From: an uncultured Garciella sp.
GTDB lineage: Bacteria; Bacillota; Clostridia; Eubacteriales; Garciellaceae
Assembly: GCA_900555725.1 (NCBI GenBank)
Contig: USMD01000065.1
Span: forward strand, 1 to 11,193
DNA: 11,193 nucleotides
Direction of reading: 5' to 3'
The position numbers were made by a program, and so were the translations under genes. Positions 1-5,684 of this stretch are shown in pieces. The notes beneath the pieces were generated by a model. That model was not told the DNA's origin. It saw only the letters and a program-made list of their open reading frames with translations, and made no database searches. The first letter of the stretch is position 1; every line of letters starts with the position of its first letter.

Positions 1-71
1 GAATTAAGGTTGCCTTTTTTCCTTACACTGTTCTATTTTCAAAGATCAATTCTTTGTCTCCTTGCGGCGAC
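1..71 (-). other. 5' leader of a probable rRNA operon, cut by the window edge
   Basis: Read on the minus strand, this is the transcribed stretch after a very strong promoter. It contains TGATCTTTGAAAATAGAACA (29-48). The core TTTGAAAA...GAACA resembles the conserved segment found in Firmicutes just before 16S or 23S rRNA (established pattern). No mature rRNA sequence is visible, so the identity is inferred from the leader motif, the consensus promoter and the fact that the sequence stops here, where repeated rRNA operons commonly break assemblies. Another highly expressed stable RNA, such as a tRNA cluster, is the main alternative. Confidence 0.65.
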
Positions 72-78
72 ATCCTTT

Positions 79-107
79 ATTATATAATTTTTATTCGCTG
101 TTGTCAA
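79..107 (-). promoter_or_regulatory. Consensus sigma-A promoter of the probable rRNA operon
   Basis: On the minus strand TTGACA (102-107) and TATAAT (79-84) are both perfect and separated by exactly 17 bases. An A-rich tract lies just upstream of the -35 (about 108-125), like an UP element. The predicted start point is near 71-72. Both hexamers matching consensus at ideal spacing is typical of stable-RNA promoters and is the strongest promoter in the window. It is divergent from abrB. Confidence 0.85.
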
Positions 108-207
108 GACTTTTTTGCTTCTTTTCTGCCATTCGTAATATAAAACTATTACATTTCATATTGCAATTTAGAAAAGTAAATTTTTTAAAATTATATCCTT
201 AAATTAG

Positions 208-236
208 TTGACTTTTTATGGAAATGCTGTTACTAT
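208..236 (+). promoter_or_regulatory. abrB promoter
   Basis: TTGACT (208-213) is followed after 17 bases by TACTAT (231-236). A TG dinucleotide one base before the -10 makes an extended -10 element. The predicted start point is near 242-243, about 42 bases before the abrB start codon and just upstream of the Spo0A-box match. Inferred from consensus only. Confidence 0.6.
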
Positions 237-252
237 TTAATAGATAAGATTT

Positions 253-260
253 TTGTCGAA
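253..260 (+). promoter_or_regulatory. Spo0A box in the abrB leader
   Basis: TTGTCGAA is a perfect match to the 0A-box core TGTCGAA. It lies about 10-18 bases downstream of the predicted abrB start point and 24 bases before the start codon. In B. subtilis, Spo0A~P represses abrB by binding just downstream of the transcription start (established), and the placement here is the same. Only one perfect copy is visible. Confidence 0.6.
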
Positions 261-284
261 AATTGTAAAAGGGGGGTGTTAGTT

Positions 285-527
285 TTGAAATCAACAGGTA
301 TTGTAAGAAAAGTAGATGAACTTGGTAGGGTGGTAATTCCCATTGAATTACGTCGTACATTAGACATTAATATAAAGGATTCTTTAGAAATCTTTATTGA
401 TGGAAATTACATAATGCTAAGAAAGTATGAGCCAGCATGTGTTTTCTGTGGACAAGCTGATAAGGATTCTGTTGTCTTTAAAGGTAAAATGATTTGCCCA
501 AAATGCCTTAAAGAATTAGACGCATAA
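285..527 (+). CDS. abrB: AbrB-family transition-state regulator, zinc-ribbon C-terminus
   Basis: DNA-binding global regulator of the transition from growth to stationary phase and sporulation. This form has 80 residues. Residues 1-48 form the swapped-hairpin SpoVT/AbrB domain, nearly identical to B. subtilis AbrB, and include the arginines known to contact DNA (R8, R15, R23, R24). The C-terminus differs from the Bacillus AbrB_C domain: two cysteine pairs (C52, C55 and C71, C74) suggest a small zinc ribbon, a layout I associate with clostridial AbrB homologues. The TTG at 285 is chosen as start because the protein then begins MKSTGIVRKVDELGR as in the family and a GGGGGG-rich ribosome site (271-276) lies 8 bases ahead. 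The frame is open further upstream to a GTG at 276, but that codon overlaps the ribosome site. As in B. subtilis, the gene converges on rsmI. A Spo0A box in its leader suggests repression at sporulation onset. Confidence 0.92.
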   Translation: MKSTGIVRKVDELGRVVIPIELRRTLDINIKDSLEIFIDGNYIMLRKYEPACVFCGQADKDSVVFKGKMICPKCLKELDA

Positions 528-551
528 ATTTTGTTTGTTTTCCCCTTTATT

Positions 552-580
552 TTGATATTTATATAATTCTATACTAGATA
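552..580 (+). promoter_or_regulatory. Possible promoter for the small membrane protein gene
   Basis: TTGATA (552-557) and TAGATA (575-580) are 17 bases apart in very AT-rich DNA. A second candidate -10, TATAAT at 635-640, is closer to the gene but has only a weak -35 (TTGGTG, 611-616, 18-base spacer). Either could drive the small gene. No convincing abrB terminator precedes them, so read-through from abrB is also possible. Confidence 0.3.
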
Positions 581-677
581 TATATGAATTTATTGTTTTT
601 TAGAAACATTTTGGTGATATTTAGTGGGTACACTTATAATAAGTTCTAATATATACCAATATAAAGGGGAAATGAAT

Positions 678-869
678 ATGTATGAATTATTTAGTTTTTT
701 AAATGATAACAAACTGTCCTTATATAAGTTATTTTGTATCATTAGTTTTGCCTTATTCTTTGTAAAACCCATTTATGGGGTTGCTATTTTTGGAATTAGC
801 ATGGTATTACTAGCTTATTGTGAACAGATTATGGAATATTTTAATAAAAAGGATGATAATCAAAAGTAG
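678..869 (+). CDS. Small hydrophobic membrane protein, unknown function
   Basis: A 63-residue protein I do not recognise. It begins with a short polar segment (1-15). Two hydrophobic stretches follow, about residues 16-30 and 31-48, joined by a Lys-Pro turn, so it probably forms a membrane hairpin. The tail (52-63) is charged and rich in Asn, Asp and Lys. The ATG at 678 is chosen because an AGGGGA ribosome site (665-670) lies 7 bases upstream; an in-frame ATG at 672 would be only one base from it. It follows abrB by 150 bases on the same strand, in the place where B. subtilis has metS on the far side of abrB. The stop codon lies inside the left arm of a hairpin. Coding status rests on the ribosome site, start and membrane-like composition only. 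Confidence 0.6.
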   Translation: MYELFSFLNDNKLSLYKLFCIISFALFFVKPIYGVAIFGISMVLLAYCEQIMEYFNKKDDNQK

Positions 870-896
870 ATCTTTAATGACCTACTTTTTGATTAT
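856..896 (+). terminator. Hairpin at the end of the small membrane protein gene
   Basis: ATAATCAAAAGTAG (856-869) pairs with CTACTTTTTGATTAT (882-896), with one extra T in the right arm and a 12-base loop. It overlaps the stop codon. The right arm holds a T-run, but no long T-tract follows the stem, so termination on the plus strand is plausible rather than certain. It could also stop transcripts arriving from rsmI. Confidence 0.45.
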
Positions 897-923
897 TATA
901 GAAAACAACGGAGTACCATTTCT

Positions 924-1087
924 TACCCTTTGACTTAAAAGGGTAGATATTTTCATTTCTCTGCTTAAGCAAATGCCCTCTTTTCTTTAGAATCATATAG
1001 AGATAAGAAAAGGAGTATTAAATGACTGATTCATGAAATATCTACCTTTTGTGTTCAACGATAAAACACTAAGAATGTCGTTTCTTA
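924..1087. repeat. Cluster of nested inverted repeats between convergent genes
   Basis: The 250 bases between the small membrane gene and rsmI are unusually rich in complementary arms. TACCCTTT (924-931) pairs with AAAGGGTA (938-945). The segment 937-956 pairs with 1032-1049 with one unpaired base at two places. CTCTTTTCTT (978-987) pairs with AAGAAAAGGAG (1005-1015) inside that larger stem. GTGTT (1051-1055) pairs with AACAC (1065-1069). TAAGAA (1070-1075) pairs with TTCTTA (1082-1087). The last hairpin, read on the minus strand, is followed by GTGTTTTATC and may be a weak rsmI terminator. The rest could be a structured RNA or a decayed element. No coding sequence or T-box motif is visible. 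Confidence 0.5.
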
Positions 1088-1118
1088 CTTTCAGGCTACC
1101 AGAGATCGCCCCTACAAC

Positions 1119-1979
1119 TTATTCATTGTCAGTAATAGTATATGAGTATACTTCCCTTTTAGAAATTCCTCGATCTTTGGCTACCTTTTTCATCGCTTCT
1201 TTTTTAGAATCCCCTTGGCTTATGTAATATTGTAAATGCTCTGGGATGGTATAACTTTCCCATTGTTGTTTTTCTTTTTGTTTCAGTTGCTCGAGGGAAA
1301 GTCCTTCTATCACTAGAACAAACTCTCCTTTGGAATGTCTAGATTGAAATTCTTCTATGGCGGTTTCTATGGTACCCCTCCAGATTTCTTCGTATTGTTT
1401 GGTAAGTTCTCTAGCTAATGCTACTTTTCTTGAACCTAAATGTTTTTTTAGTTCCTTTAGGGTGTCTACTATCCGATTGGGACTTTCGTAGAATATGATG
1501 GTACGGGTTTCTTTTTGAACTCTCTCTAATTGTAATGTTCGCTCCTTTTTTTGTCTAGATAAAAATCCTTCAAATGCAAAGGACCTGGTGGACAGTCCTG
1601 AAAGTACTAGCCCTGTCAAGGCTGCATTGGCTCCTGGAAGAAGGGTGAAGTCGATCCCCTGGTCTATACACTTTCGGATGAGTTCCTGCCCGGGATCGGA
1701 TATCCCTGGCATACCGGCATCGGATACCACTGCAATATCTTTCCCTTCCCTTGCCCTTTCTATGAGCTGATCCCCTTTAGATTTTTCGTTATGCTGATGA
1801 TAGCTAGTAAGGGAAGTTTTAATATCAAAGTGATTAAGCAATTTGATGGTGTGCCGTGTATCCTCTGCAGCTATTAAATCCACCTCCTGTAAGGTGTGAA
1901 GAACCCTTAGAGTAATATCCTCTAAATTTCCAATGGGGGTAGTACAAAAGTATATGATACCTGTGGATTGGTTAGTCAT
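1119..1979 (-). CDS. rsmI: 16S rRNA (cytidine-1402-2'-O)-methyltransferase RsmI
   Basis: Cytoplasmic SAM-dependent enzyme of the tetrapyrrole-methylase fold that 2'-O-methylates C1402 in the decoding centre of 16S rRNA. At 286 residues it is of normal family length. Family motifs appear in order: TPIGNLED (14-21), AEDTR (38-42), SDAGMPGISDPG (86-97), PGANA (115-119, the Bacillus-type variant of the SAM-site loop), YESP (164-167), ARELTK (189-194) and GEFV (218-221). The region from about 230 is the usual variable C-terminal helical part. The start overlaps the end of trmN6 by 8 bases (1972-1979), so the two are translationally coupled. A GGGG ribosome site lies about 8 bases upstream inside trmN6. 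It is the last gene of the minus-strand block and converges on abrB, as yabC does in B. subtilis. Confidence 0.96.
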   Translation of the reverse strand: MTNQSTGIIYFCTTPIGNLEDITLRVLHTLQEVDLIAAEDTRHTIKLLNHFDIKTSLTSYHQHNEKSKGDQLIERAREGKDIAVVSDAGMPGISDPGQELIRKCIDQGIDFTLLPGANAALTGLVLSGLSTRSFAFEGFLSRQKKERTLQLERVQKETRTIIFYESPNRIVDTLKELKKHLGSRKVALARELTKQYEEIWRGTIETAIEEFQSRHSKGEFVLVIEGLSLEQLKQKEKQQWESYTIPEHLQYYISQGDSKKEAMKKVAKDRGISKREVYSYTITDNE

Positions 1980-2763
1980 TTTTCTTTCCCCTTTCTTCTT
2001 TTAGCCCATAGATTTTTTTCCATCCGTAGATCTCATAGATTTCCTTGGTATAGTCTCCATCTTCTTGGTATACATAGAGGGGTTTTTCTACAATAAGATG
2101 GGGCTTTCCTCCTTTGACCCCTTGGATTAGTACTAGATTTGGAGCTTTATCCTGGGCTGGATGGACCAATCTTAGTTTTTTTGGCTCTATATTGACTGCC
2201 CTCATGGTACTTAGGATGTCTACCAGCCGCTGGGGACGGTGTACTATATAAAATTTTCCCTTTGGCTTTAGAAGCCGTTTAGTAGTCCTTGTAATATCCT
2301 CTAAATTACAAAGTATTTCATGACGAGCAATGGCTTTGCCTTCGGTAGGATTGGTAAGTCCCTTGTTGTTTTCCATATAGGGTGGATTAGTGACAATGGC
2401 ATCATAGGTATTGGAAATAAGCTGAGAAGGTGGACTTTTAATATCTCCCTCTAAAATCTGAATTTTGTCTTCCAAGTCATTAAGGGCTACACTTCTTTTT
2501 GCCATTTCTACCATATCTCTTTGAATTTCTAGACCAATCATTTCCTGGGGCTCTACCTTTCCCCACAATAGTAAGGGAATAATGCCAGTCCCTGTGCCTA
2601 GATCTAGGACTTTATCTTTATCCCCTAAATCTTGAGCTGCAAAGTTTGCCAATAGGACTGCATCTATTCCAAAGCAAAACTTTTGAATATTTTGTATAAT
2701 TTTTAATCCCTTTAGCTGGAGATCATCGATTCTCTCAAATTCTCCCTGGGGATAACTTTTCAT
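1972..2763 (-). CDS. trmN6: tRNA1(Val) (adenine-37-N6)-methyltransferase-like protein (YabB family)
   Basis: SAM-dependent methyltransferase of the TrmN6/YabB family, predicted to methylate A37 or a nearby adenine of a tRNA, a role defined for E. coli TrmN6 and assumed here. The protein has 263 residues. Visible motifs are FGIDAVLLANFA (31-42), typical of this family; SAM motif I LDLGTGTG (53-60); the acidic end of beta 2 in GLEI (77-80); and the adenine-methyltransferase motif NPPY (126-129). The frame stays open upstream to 2937, but ATG 2763 is the start: AGAGGTGA lies ideally ahead of it, the protein then begins like its homologues, and the upstream residues are low-complexity Lys/Ile-rich. 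It overlaps rsmI by 8 bases. A DnaA-box cluster lies within 40-150 bases upstream. Confidence 0.92.
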   Translation of the reverse strand: MKSYPQGEFERIDDLQLKGLKIIQNIQKFCFGIDAVLLANFAAQDLGDKDKVLDLGTGTGIIPLLLWGKVEPQEMIGLEIQRDMVEMAKRSVALNDLEDKIQILEGDIKSPPSQLISNTYDAIVTNPPYMENNKGLTNPTEGKAIARHEILCNLEDITRTTKRLLKPKGKFYIVHRPQRLVDILSTMRAVNIEPKKLRLVHPAQDKAPNLVLIQGVKGGKPHLIVEKPLYVYQEDGDYTKEIYEIYGWKKIYGLKEERGKKND

Positions 2764-2799
2764 AAAATCACCTCTTCTCTTGGATATTTTAAAATATAT

Positions 2800-2911
2800 T
2801 GTGGATATCCTGTGAATTTCCCACAAAATATTGTAGCTTATCCACAATTTATCCTTAATTTTTCTGCTTTTTATTTCTATTTTTCTGATTTTTCCTTTCG
2901 CCTGTAGATAA
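2800..2911. promoter_or_regulatory. DnaA-box cluster upstream of trmN6
   Basis: Four matches to the DnaA box TTATCCACA fall within 112 bases. One is perfect, at 2838-2846 (+). TTATCTACA at 2903-2911 (-) and ATATCCACA at 2800-2808 (-) have one mismatch each. TTTCCCACA at 2817-2825 (+) has two. A possible trmN6 -10, TACAAT (2830-2835, minus), sits between them with a poor -35. The cluster could regulate trmN6-rsmI in response to DnaA or titrate DnaA near the origin. Both roles are inferred. Confidence 0.5.
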
Positions 2912-2937
2912 GTTTTTGTTAGTTTTAAGGTTCCCAT

Positions 2938-3154
2938 TCCGTTAAAAATCTATGAGATTTCTTGAAATAAAGCGACGAGAACGTCATCCTTTAGAGGAAT
3001 GAAAAATCCGTTAAAAAGCTTGGATTATTTGACCATAGGGAGAGTTTTCCAACTTTAGAATTTATCATTGAAATGAATTGTAGATATGATTCATCAATGC
3101 CATTTGGAGGAGCTTGTATTTTATTCATTATTTAAGGATAGAAAAGGTTCACAG
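2938..3154. other. Intergenic stretch, no gene found
   Basis: Together with the DnaA-box region, about 390 bases between trmN6 and the ferredoxin terminator hold no supportable gene. Visible features are two copies of TCCGTTAAAAA (2938-2948 and 3007-3017) and a short palindrome GACG-AGAA-CGTC (2974-2985). Short reading frames here lack ribosome sites. This is the place where B. subtilis carries yabA and yazA is nearby; I see no recognisable remnant of either. Confidence 0.5.
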
Positions 3155-3184
3155 AAAAAAAGAATCCCAAGGGATTCTTTTTTT
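3155..3184 (-). terminator. Terminator of the ferredoxin gene
   Basis: A near-perfect A-rich to T-rich hairpin, AAAAAAAGAATCC-CAAG-GGATTCTTTTTTT, lies 10 bases after the ferredoxin stop codon. Read on the minus strand, the stem is followed directly by its T-run, the classic intrinsic terminator form. The symmetry means it could work in both directions. It isolates the ferredoxin transcript from trmN6-rsmI. Confidence 0.85.
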
Positions 3185-3193
3185 AAGTAAATC

Positions 3194-3364
3194 TTATTCT
3201 GGTTGAGGTGCGTCTACTGGGCAAACATTCGCACAAGCGCCACAATCGATGCATGTTTCTGGATCGATTTCGTATTTGCCATCACCTTCACTAATAGATT
3301 CTGTTGGGCATTCTGGCTCACAAGAACCGCAAGAAATACAATCATCGGAAATTTTATATGCCAT
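3194..3364 (-). CDS. 2[4Fe-4S] ferredoxin, clostridial type
   Basis: Small soluble electron carrier with two [4Fe-4S] clusters, used in anaerobes by enzymes such as pyruvate:ferredoxin oxidoreductase and hydrogenase. At 56 residues it has the usual length. The two classic motifs are visible: C9-x2-C12-x2-C15-x3-C19-Pro and C38-x2-C41-x2-C44-x3-C48-Pro, in an acidic protein starting MAYKISDDC. The start is set by a perfect AAGGAGGTGA ribosome site ahead of ATG 3364. Codons are richer in GC than those of neighbours, consistent with high expression. It has its own promoter and a strong terminator, so it is a single-gene unit. It lies between ricT and trmN6, where B. subtilis has yabA; RicT itself belongs to an Fe-S complex, but a functional link is only a guess. 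The redox partner cannot be told from sequence. Confidence 0.95.
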   Translation of the reverse strand: MAYKISDDCISCGSCEPECPTESISEGDGKYEIDPETCIDCGACANVCPVDAPQPE

Positions 3365-3402
3365 TCTAAATCACCTCCTTAAAAATATGAACATCCGATT
3401 CT

Positions 3403-3431
3403 ATTTAACCACAATAATAAAAAATTGTGAA
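3403..3431 (-). promoter_or_regulatory. Ferredoxin promoter with overlapping palindrome
   Basis: On the minus strand TTCACA (3426-3431) and TTAAAT (3403-3408) are spaced by 17 bases, with TG one base before the -10 (extended -10). A perfect inverted repeat CACAAT-N8-ATTGTG (3410-3429) covers the spacer and most of the -35, the place where a repressor would act. The start point would be near 3396, about 30 bases before the ATG. Consensus-based inference. Confidence 0.5.
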
Positions 3432-3471
3432 GGGAAAAATAAAAAATATTTTTACCTTTTAAAAAGCTCTT

Positions 3472-4368
3472 CTAGAAATCTTGGTCTTGAATAGTATGAT
3501 TTTGACAATTACAACCTTCTCCATTGCATAGACTCCTACAACAACCACCTTTTTTCTTTTTGGGTTCTACAACGGTAACTTCGCTGGCAGGAAAATATTT
3601 AATAATGATCTCATCTCCCTTAAATTTCACCTTTACTCTTTCTTGGATAAGGTCTACTTCTATGACTTCTCCTATGCCCTCAATGGTCCTTACCTTATCT
3701 CCCTCAATAGGTAGGCGATTCTTTGCATCTTCATAGGCCTCTTGCTCAAATTTTAAGCAGCAAAGAAGCCGTCCACAGATACCAGATATTTTATTGGGAT
3801 TTAAAGACAGGCTTTGTTCCTTTGCCATTTTTATAGATACTGGCTCAAAGTCCCCTAACCAAGTAGCACAGCATAGTCCTCCACCGCAAGGCCCTAAGCC
3901 TCCTAACATCTTAGCTTCGTCCCTCACTCCTATCTGCCTTAGTTCTATACGGGTTTTAAATACCGATGCCAAGTCCTTTACCAGTTCTCTAAAATCCACT
4001 CTTCCCTCTGCCGAAAAGTAAAAGATGACTTTATTATTGTCAAAAGTATATTCTACATCGATGAGTTTCATTTTTAGACCATGTTTTTCTATTTTTTCCT
4101 GACAAATGATTAAGGCTTCTGCTTCTTTTCTATCATTTTCTTCTTCCTTTTCATGGTCTTCTTGGGTGGCCTTTCGAATAACTGGTTTTACCGGTGCTAC
4201 TAATTCTTCTTCGGTTATCTCCTTGGGTCCCAGTACTACTTCCCCATATTCTACCCCCCTAGCGGTTTCTACGATGGCATAGTCTCCTGCTTTTATATCT
4301 ATATCTATCGGATCAAAATAATAGATTTTTCCCGCCTTTTTAAATCGTATTCCTACTACTTTTATCAT
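3472..4368 (-). CDS. ricT: PSP1-domain protein RicT (YaaT), with extra Cys-rich tail
   Basis: In B. subtilis RicT (YaaT) acts with RicA (YmcA) and RicF (YlbF) in a complex that binds [4Fe-4S] clusters, assists RNase Y-dependent mRNA processing and is needed for sporulation, competence and biofilm formation. This copy has 298 residues, somewhat longer than the Bacillus protein. The PSP1 C-terminal domain lies at about 61-146. The conserved cysteines are present: CGGGLCC (161-167) and CGRLLCC (198-204). After a Lys-rich linker there is an additional cluster C276, C277, C281, C286, C288 at the extreme C-terminus that I do not expect in the Bacillus protein. The start ATG 4368 has an AGGAGG site 6 bases upstream, and the gene overlaps the end of holB by 29 bases, which indicates coupling. 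Family identity is sure; the role in this organism is inferred. Confidence 0.94.
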   Translation of the reverse strand: MIKVVGIRFKKAGKIYYFDPIDIDIKAGDYAIVETARGVEYGEVVLGPKEITEEELVAPVKPVIRKATQEDHEKEEENDRKEAEALIICQEKIEKHGLKMKLIDVEYTFDNNKVIFYFSAEGRVDFRELVKDLASVFKTRIELRQIGVRDEAKMLGGLGPCGGGLCCATWLGDFEPVSIKMAKEQSLSLNPNKISGICGRLLCCLKFEQEAYEDAKNRLPIEGDKVRTIEGIGEVIEVDLIQERVKVKFKGDEIIIKYFPASEVTVVEPKKKKGGCCRSLCNGEGCNCQNHTIQDQDF

Positions 4369-5365
4369 ATGAATCCTCCTGATTCTGCATCTTTAATAAC
4401 ATGGACTCTATATTTAGCTGGAGATTTACATTGTATTTCATGTTATTTTTGGATTGGTTGATCTCTTCTATTATACCATGGATTTGTTCATATGATAAAT
4501 GCTGGCTAAATTCTTTTAAAAAATCTTCATATTCCCTATGGATGATATAAGAACTATCCCCTAGTTCTTGATAGAGGGCGAGGTCCCGAAACCATATCAT
4601 GAAAAAGTCCAACCACTCTTCCAAATAAGCTTTTTGATCCTTTAGCCATAGGGCAGTAGAAAATGCAAGAACAGTATCTCCCTTTATGATTTTAAGAAGT
4701 TTTTTTAAAATTTCTTTTCTTTCCCCAAAGATGGCGTCGTCTTGAACTAATTCTAAGGCCCTTTTGATATTTCCATTGGCCATAAGGGCAATTTCCCGGG
4801 CCTTTCCCCATGGAAGTCCCTGTTTTTCTATAAGGTAGTTTTCAAGAATAGACTGTCCTATAGGACGGAATTGCAATGTTTGACTGCGGGATTGAATGGT
4901 AGGTAAAAGGGCTAGAAGATTGTTTGTAATTAAAATCATCACTGCATATTCTGGAGGCTCCTCCAGGGTTTTTAAAAGGGCATTTTGCGCTGGTGATCCC
5001 ATGGTATGAGCATCATGTATAATATAAATTTTATAATTGGATTCAAAGGGTTTTACTGAAATATCCTTTCTTAACTCTCGGATTTGGCTTATTTTTATAC
5101 TGGCTCCCTGGGGAAAGATATCCATAAGATCGGGATGGTTGTGATCCTCTATTTTCTTACAGGTAACATCAACTTTGCTAGAACTTTCCCCCTGGGAAAA
5201 CAATGCCTTGGCAAAATCATAAGCTACCTTTTTCCTTTGGGTCCCCTCAGGACCAGCAAATATATAGCTATGGGACACCTTATTTTTTTCTATAGCTTGT
5301 ATTAAGGCATTTATTACTTTAGGCTGGCCTAGGATGTCTTGGAAAAATTCGTTAGATTTTTTCAA
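4340..5365 (-). CDS. holB: DNA polymerase III subunit delta' (HolB), degenerate zinc module
   Basis: Clamp-loader subunit that, with delta and gamma/tau, opens and loads the beta sliding clamp during replication. It has 341 residues. The AAA+ core is visible: a P-loop-like GPEGTQRK (38-45), a Walker-B-like segment IIHDAHTM (115-122) lacking the usual acidic pair, and LLKTLEEPPE (130-139). The arginine-finger motif SRC is SRS here (159-161), with the Arg kept. The zinc-binding module normally has four cysteines before a HPD motif. Here only C69 remains before NHPD (76-79), so zinc is probably not bound. Delta' is not an ATPase in well-studied systems, so loss of ATPase residues is not alarming. 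The start is TTG 5365, inside the end of darA (14-base overlap) with a poor ribosome site, suggesting coupling; no nearer ATG or GTG fits. The end overlaps ricT. Confidence 0.93.
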   Translation of the reverse strand: MKKSNEFFQDILGQPKVINALIQAIEKNKVSHSYIFAGPEGTQRKKVAYDFAKALFSQGESSSKVDVTCKKIEDHNHPDLMDIFPQGASIKISQIRELRKDISVKPFESNYKIYIIHDAHTMGSPAQNALLKTLEEPPEYAVMILITNNLLALLPTIQSRSQTLQFRPIGQSILENYLIEKQGLPWGKAREIALMANGNIKRALELVQDDAIFGERKEILKKLLKIIKGDTVLAFSTALWLKDQKAYLEEWLDFFMIWFRDLALYQELGDSSYIIHREYEDFLKEFSQHLSYEQIHGIIEEINQSKNNMKYNVNLQLNIESMLLKMQNQEDSYDKSSRNTI

Positions 5366-5684
5366 AGCGCTCTACATCTACCACAAATATGGTAGCTCCT
5401 CCTACGGTTACTTTAATGGGATAGGTGGAATAGATATTATCCGTCCCCAAGGTGATATTGGTGGTATTGGGAATCAATTGTTCTCTGGGCTGACAAACCT
5501 CTCGGATGATCTGTAATACCTTTTCTAGCCTTTCCTCTTCTACTCCGATGAGTAAAGTGGTATTTCCTATTTTGAGAAAACCTCCTGTTGTAGCCAGCTT
5601 AGTAACGTGAAATTCATTTTCCATTAAGGTTTCGATTAAAACATGTTCATCTTGATTTTGCACAATGGCAAATACCATTTTCAT
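5352..5684 (-). CDS. darA: Cyclic-di-AMP receptor DarA (YaaQ/PstA)
   Basis: PII-like trimeric protein that binds the second messenger c-di-AMP; its downstream partner is unknown in the literature I recall. The length is 110 residues against about 109 in B. subtilis. The family signature is clear: MKMVFAIVQNQD at the N-terminus, the ligand loop TKLATTGGFLKIGNTTLLIG (28-47), and the C-terminal GGATIFVVDVERFEK (95-109). The start ATG 5684 is preceded by AGGAGG at good spacing. It lies 88 bases after tmk and overlaps the start of holB by 14 bases. The yaaR gene that follows yaaQ in B. subtilis is missing. The tmk-darA gap carries a short palindrome (AAGGCCTT at the tmk stop) but no convincing terminator, so one transcript with tmk is likely. 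Confidence 0.95.
   Translation of the reverse strand: MKMVFAIVQNQDEHVLIETLMENEFHVTKLATTGGFLKIGNTTLLIGVEEERLEKVLQIIREVCQPREQLIPNTTNITLGTDNIYSTYPIKVTVGGATIFVVDVERFEKI

Noticed and set aside
590..772. Minus-strand 60-residue frame opposite the small membrane gene
   Set aside because: No ribosome site, and it is antisense to a frame with a good one; Lys/Tyr-rich composition reflects AT-rich DNA.
870..1118. T-box or riboswitch leader
   Set aside because: No T-box core motif or known riboswitch signature, and no gene starts downstream on either strand.
2764..2937. N-terminal extension of trmN6 up to 2937
   Set aside because: The extension is Lys/Ile-rich low-complexity, unlike the family, overlaps the DnaA boxes, and a perfect ribosome site precedes the internal ATG at 2763.
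3249..3494. Plus-strand frame across the ferredoxin region
   Set aside because: It is antisense to a certain ferredoxin with both Fe-S motifs and has no ribosome site.
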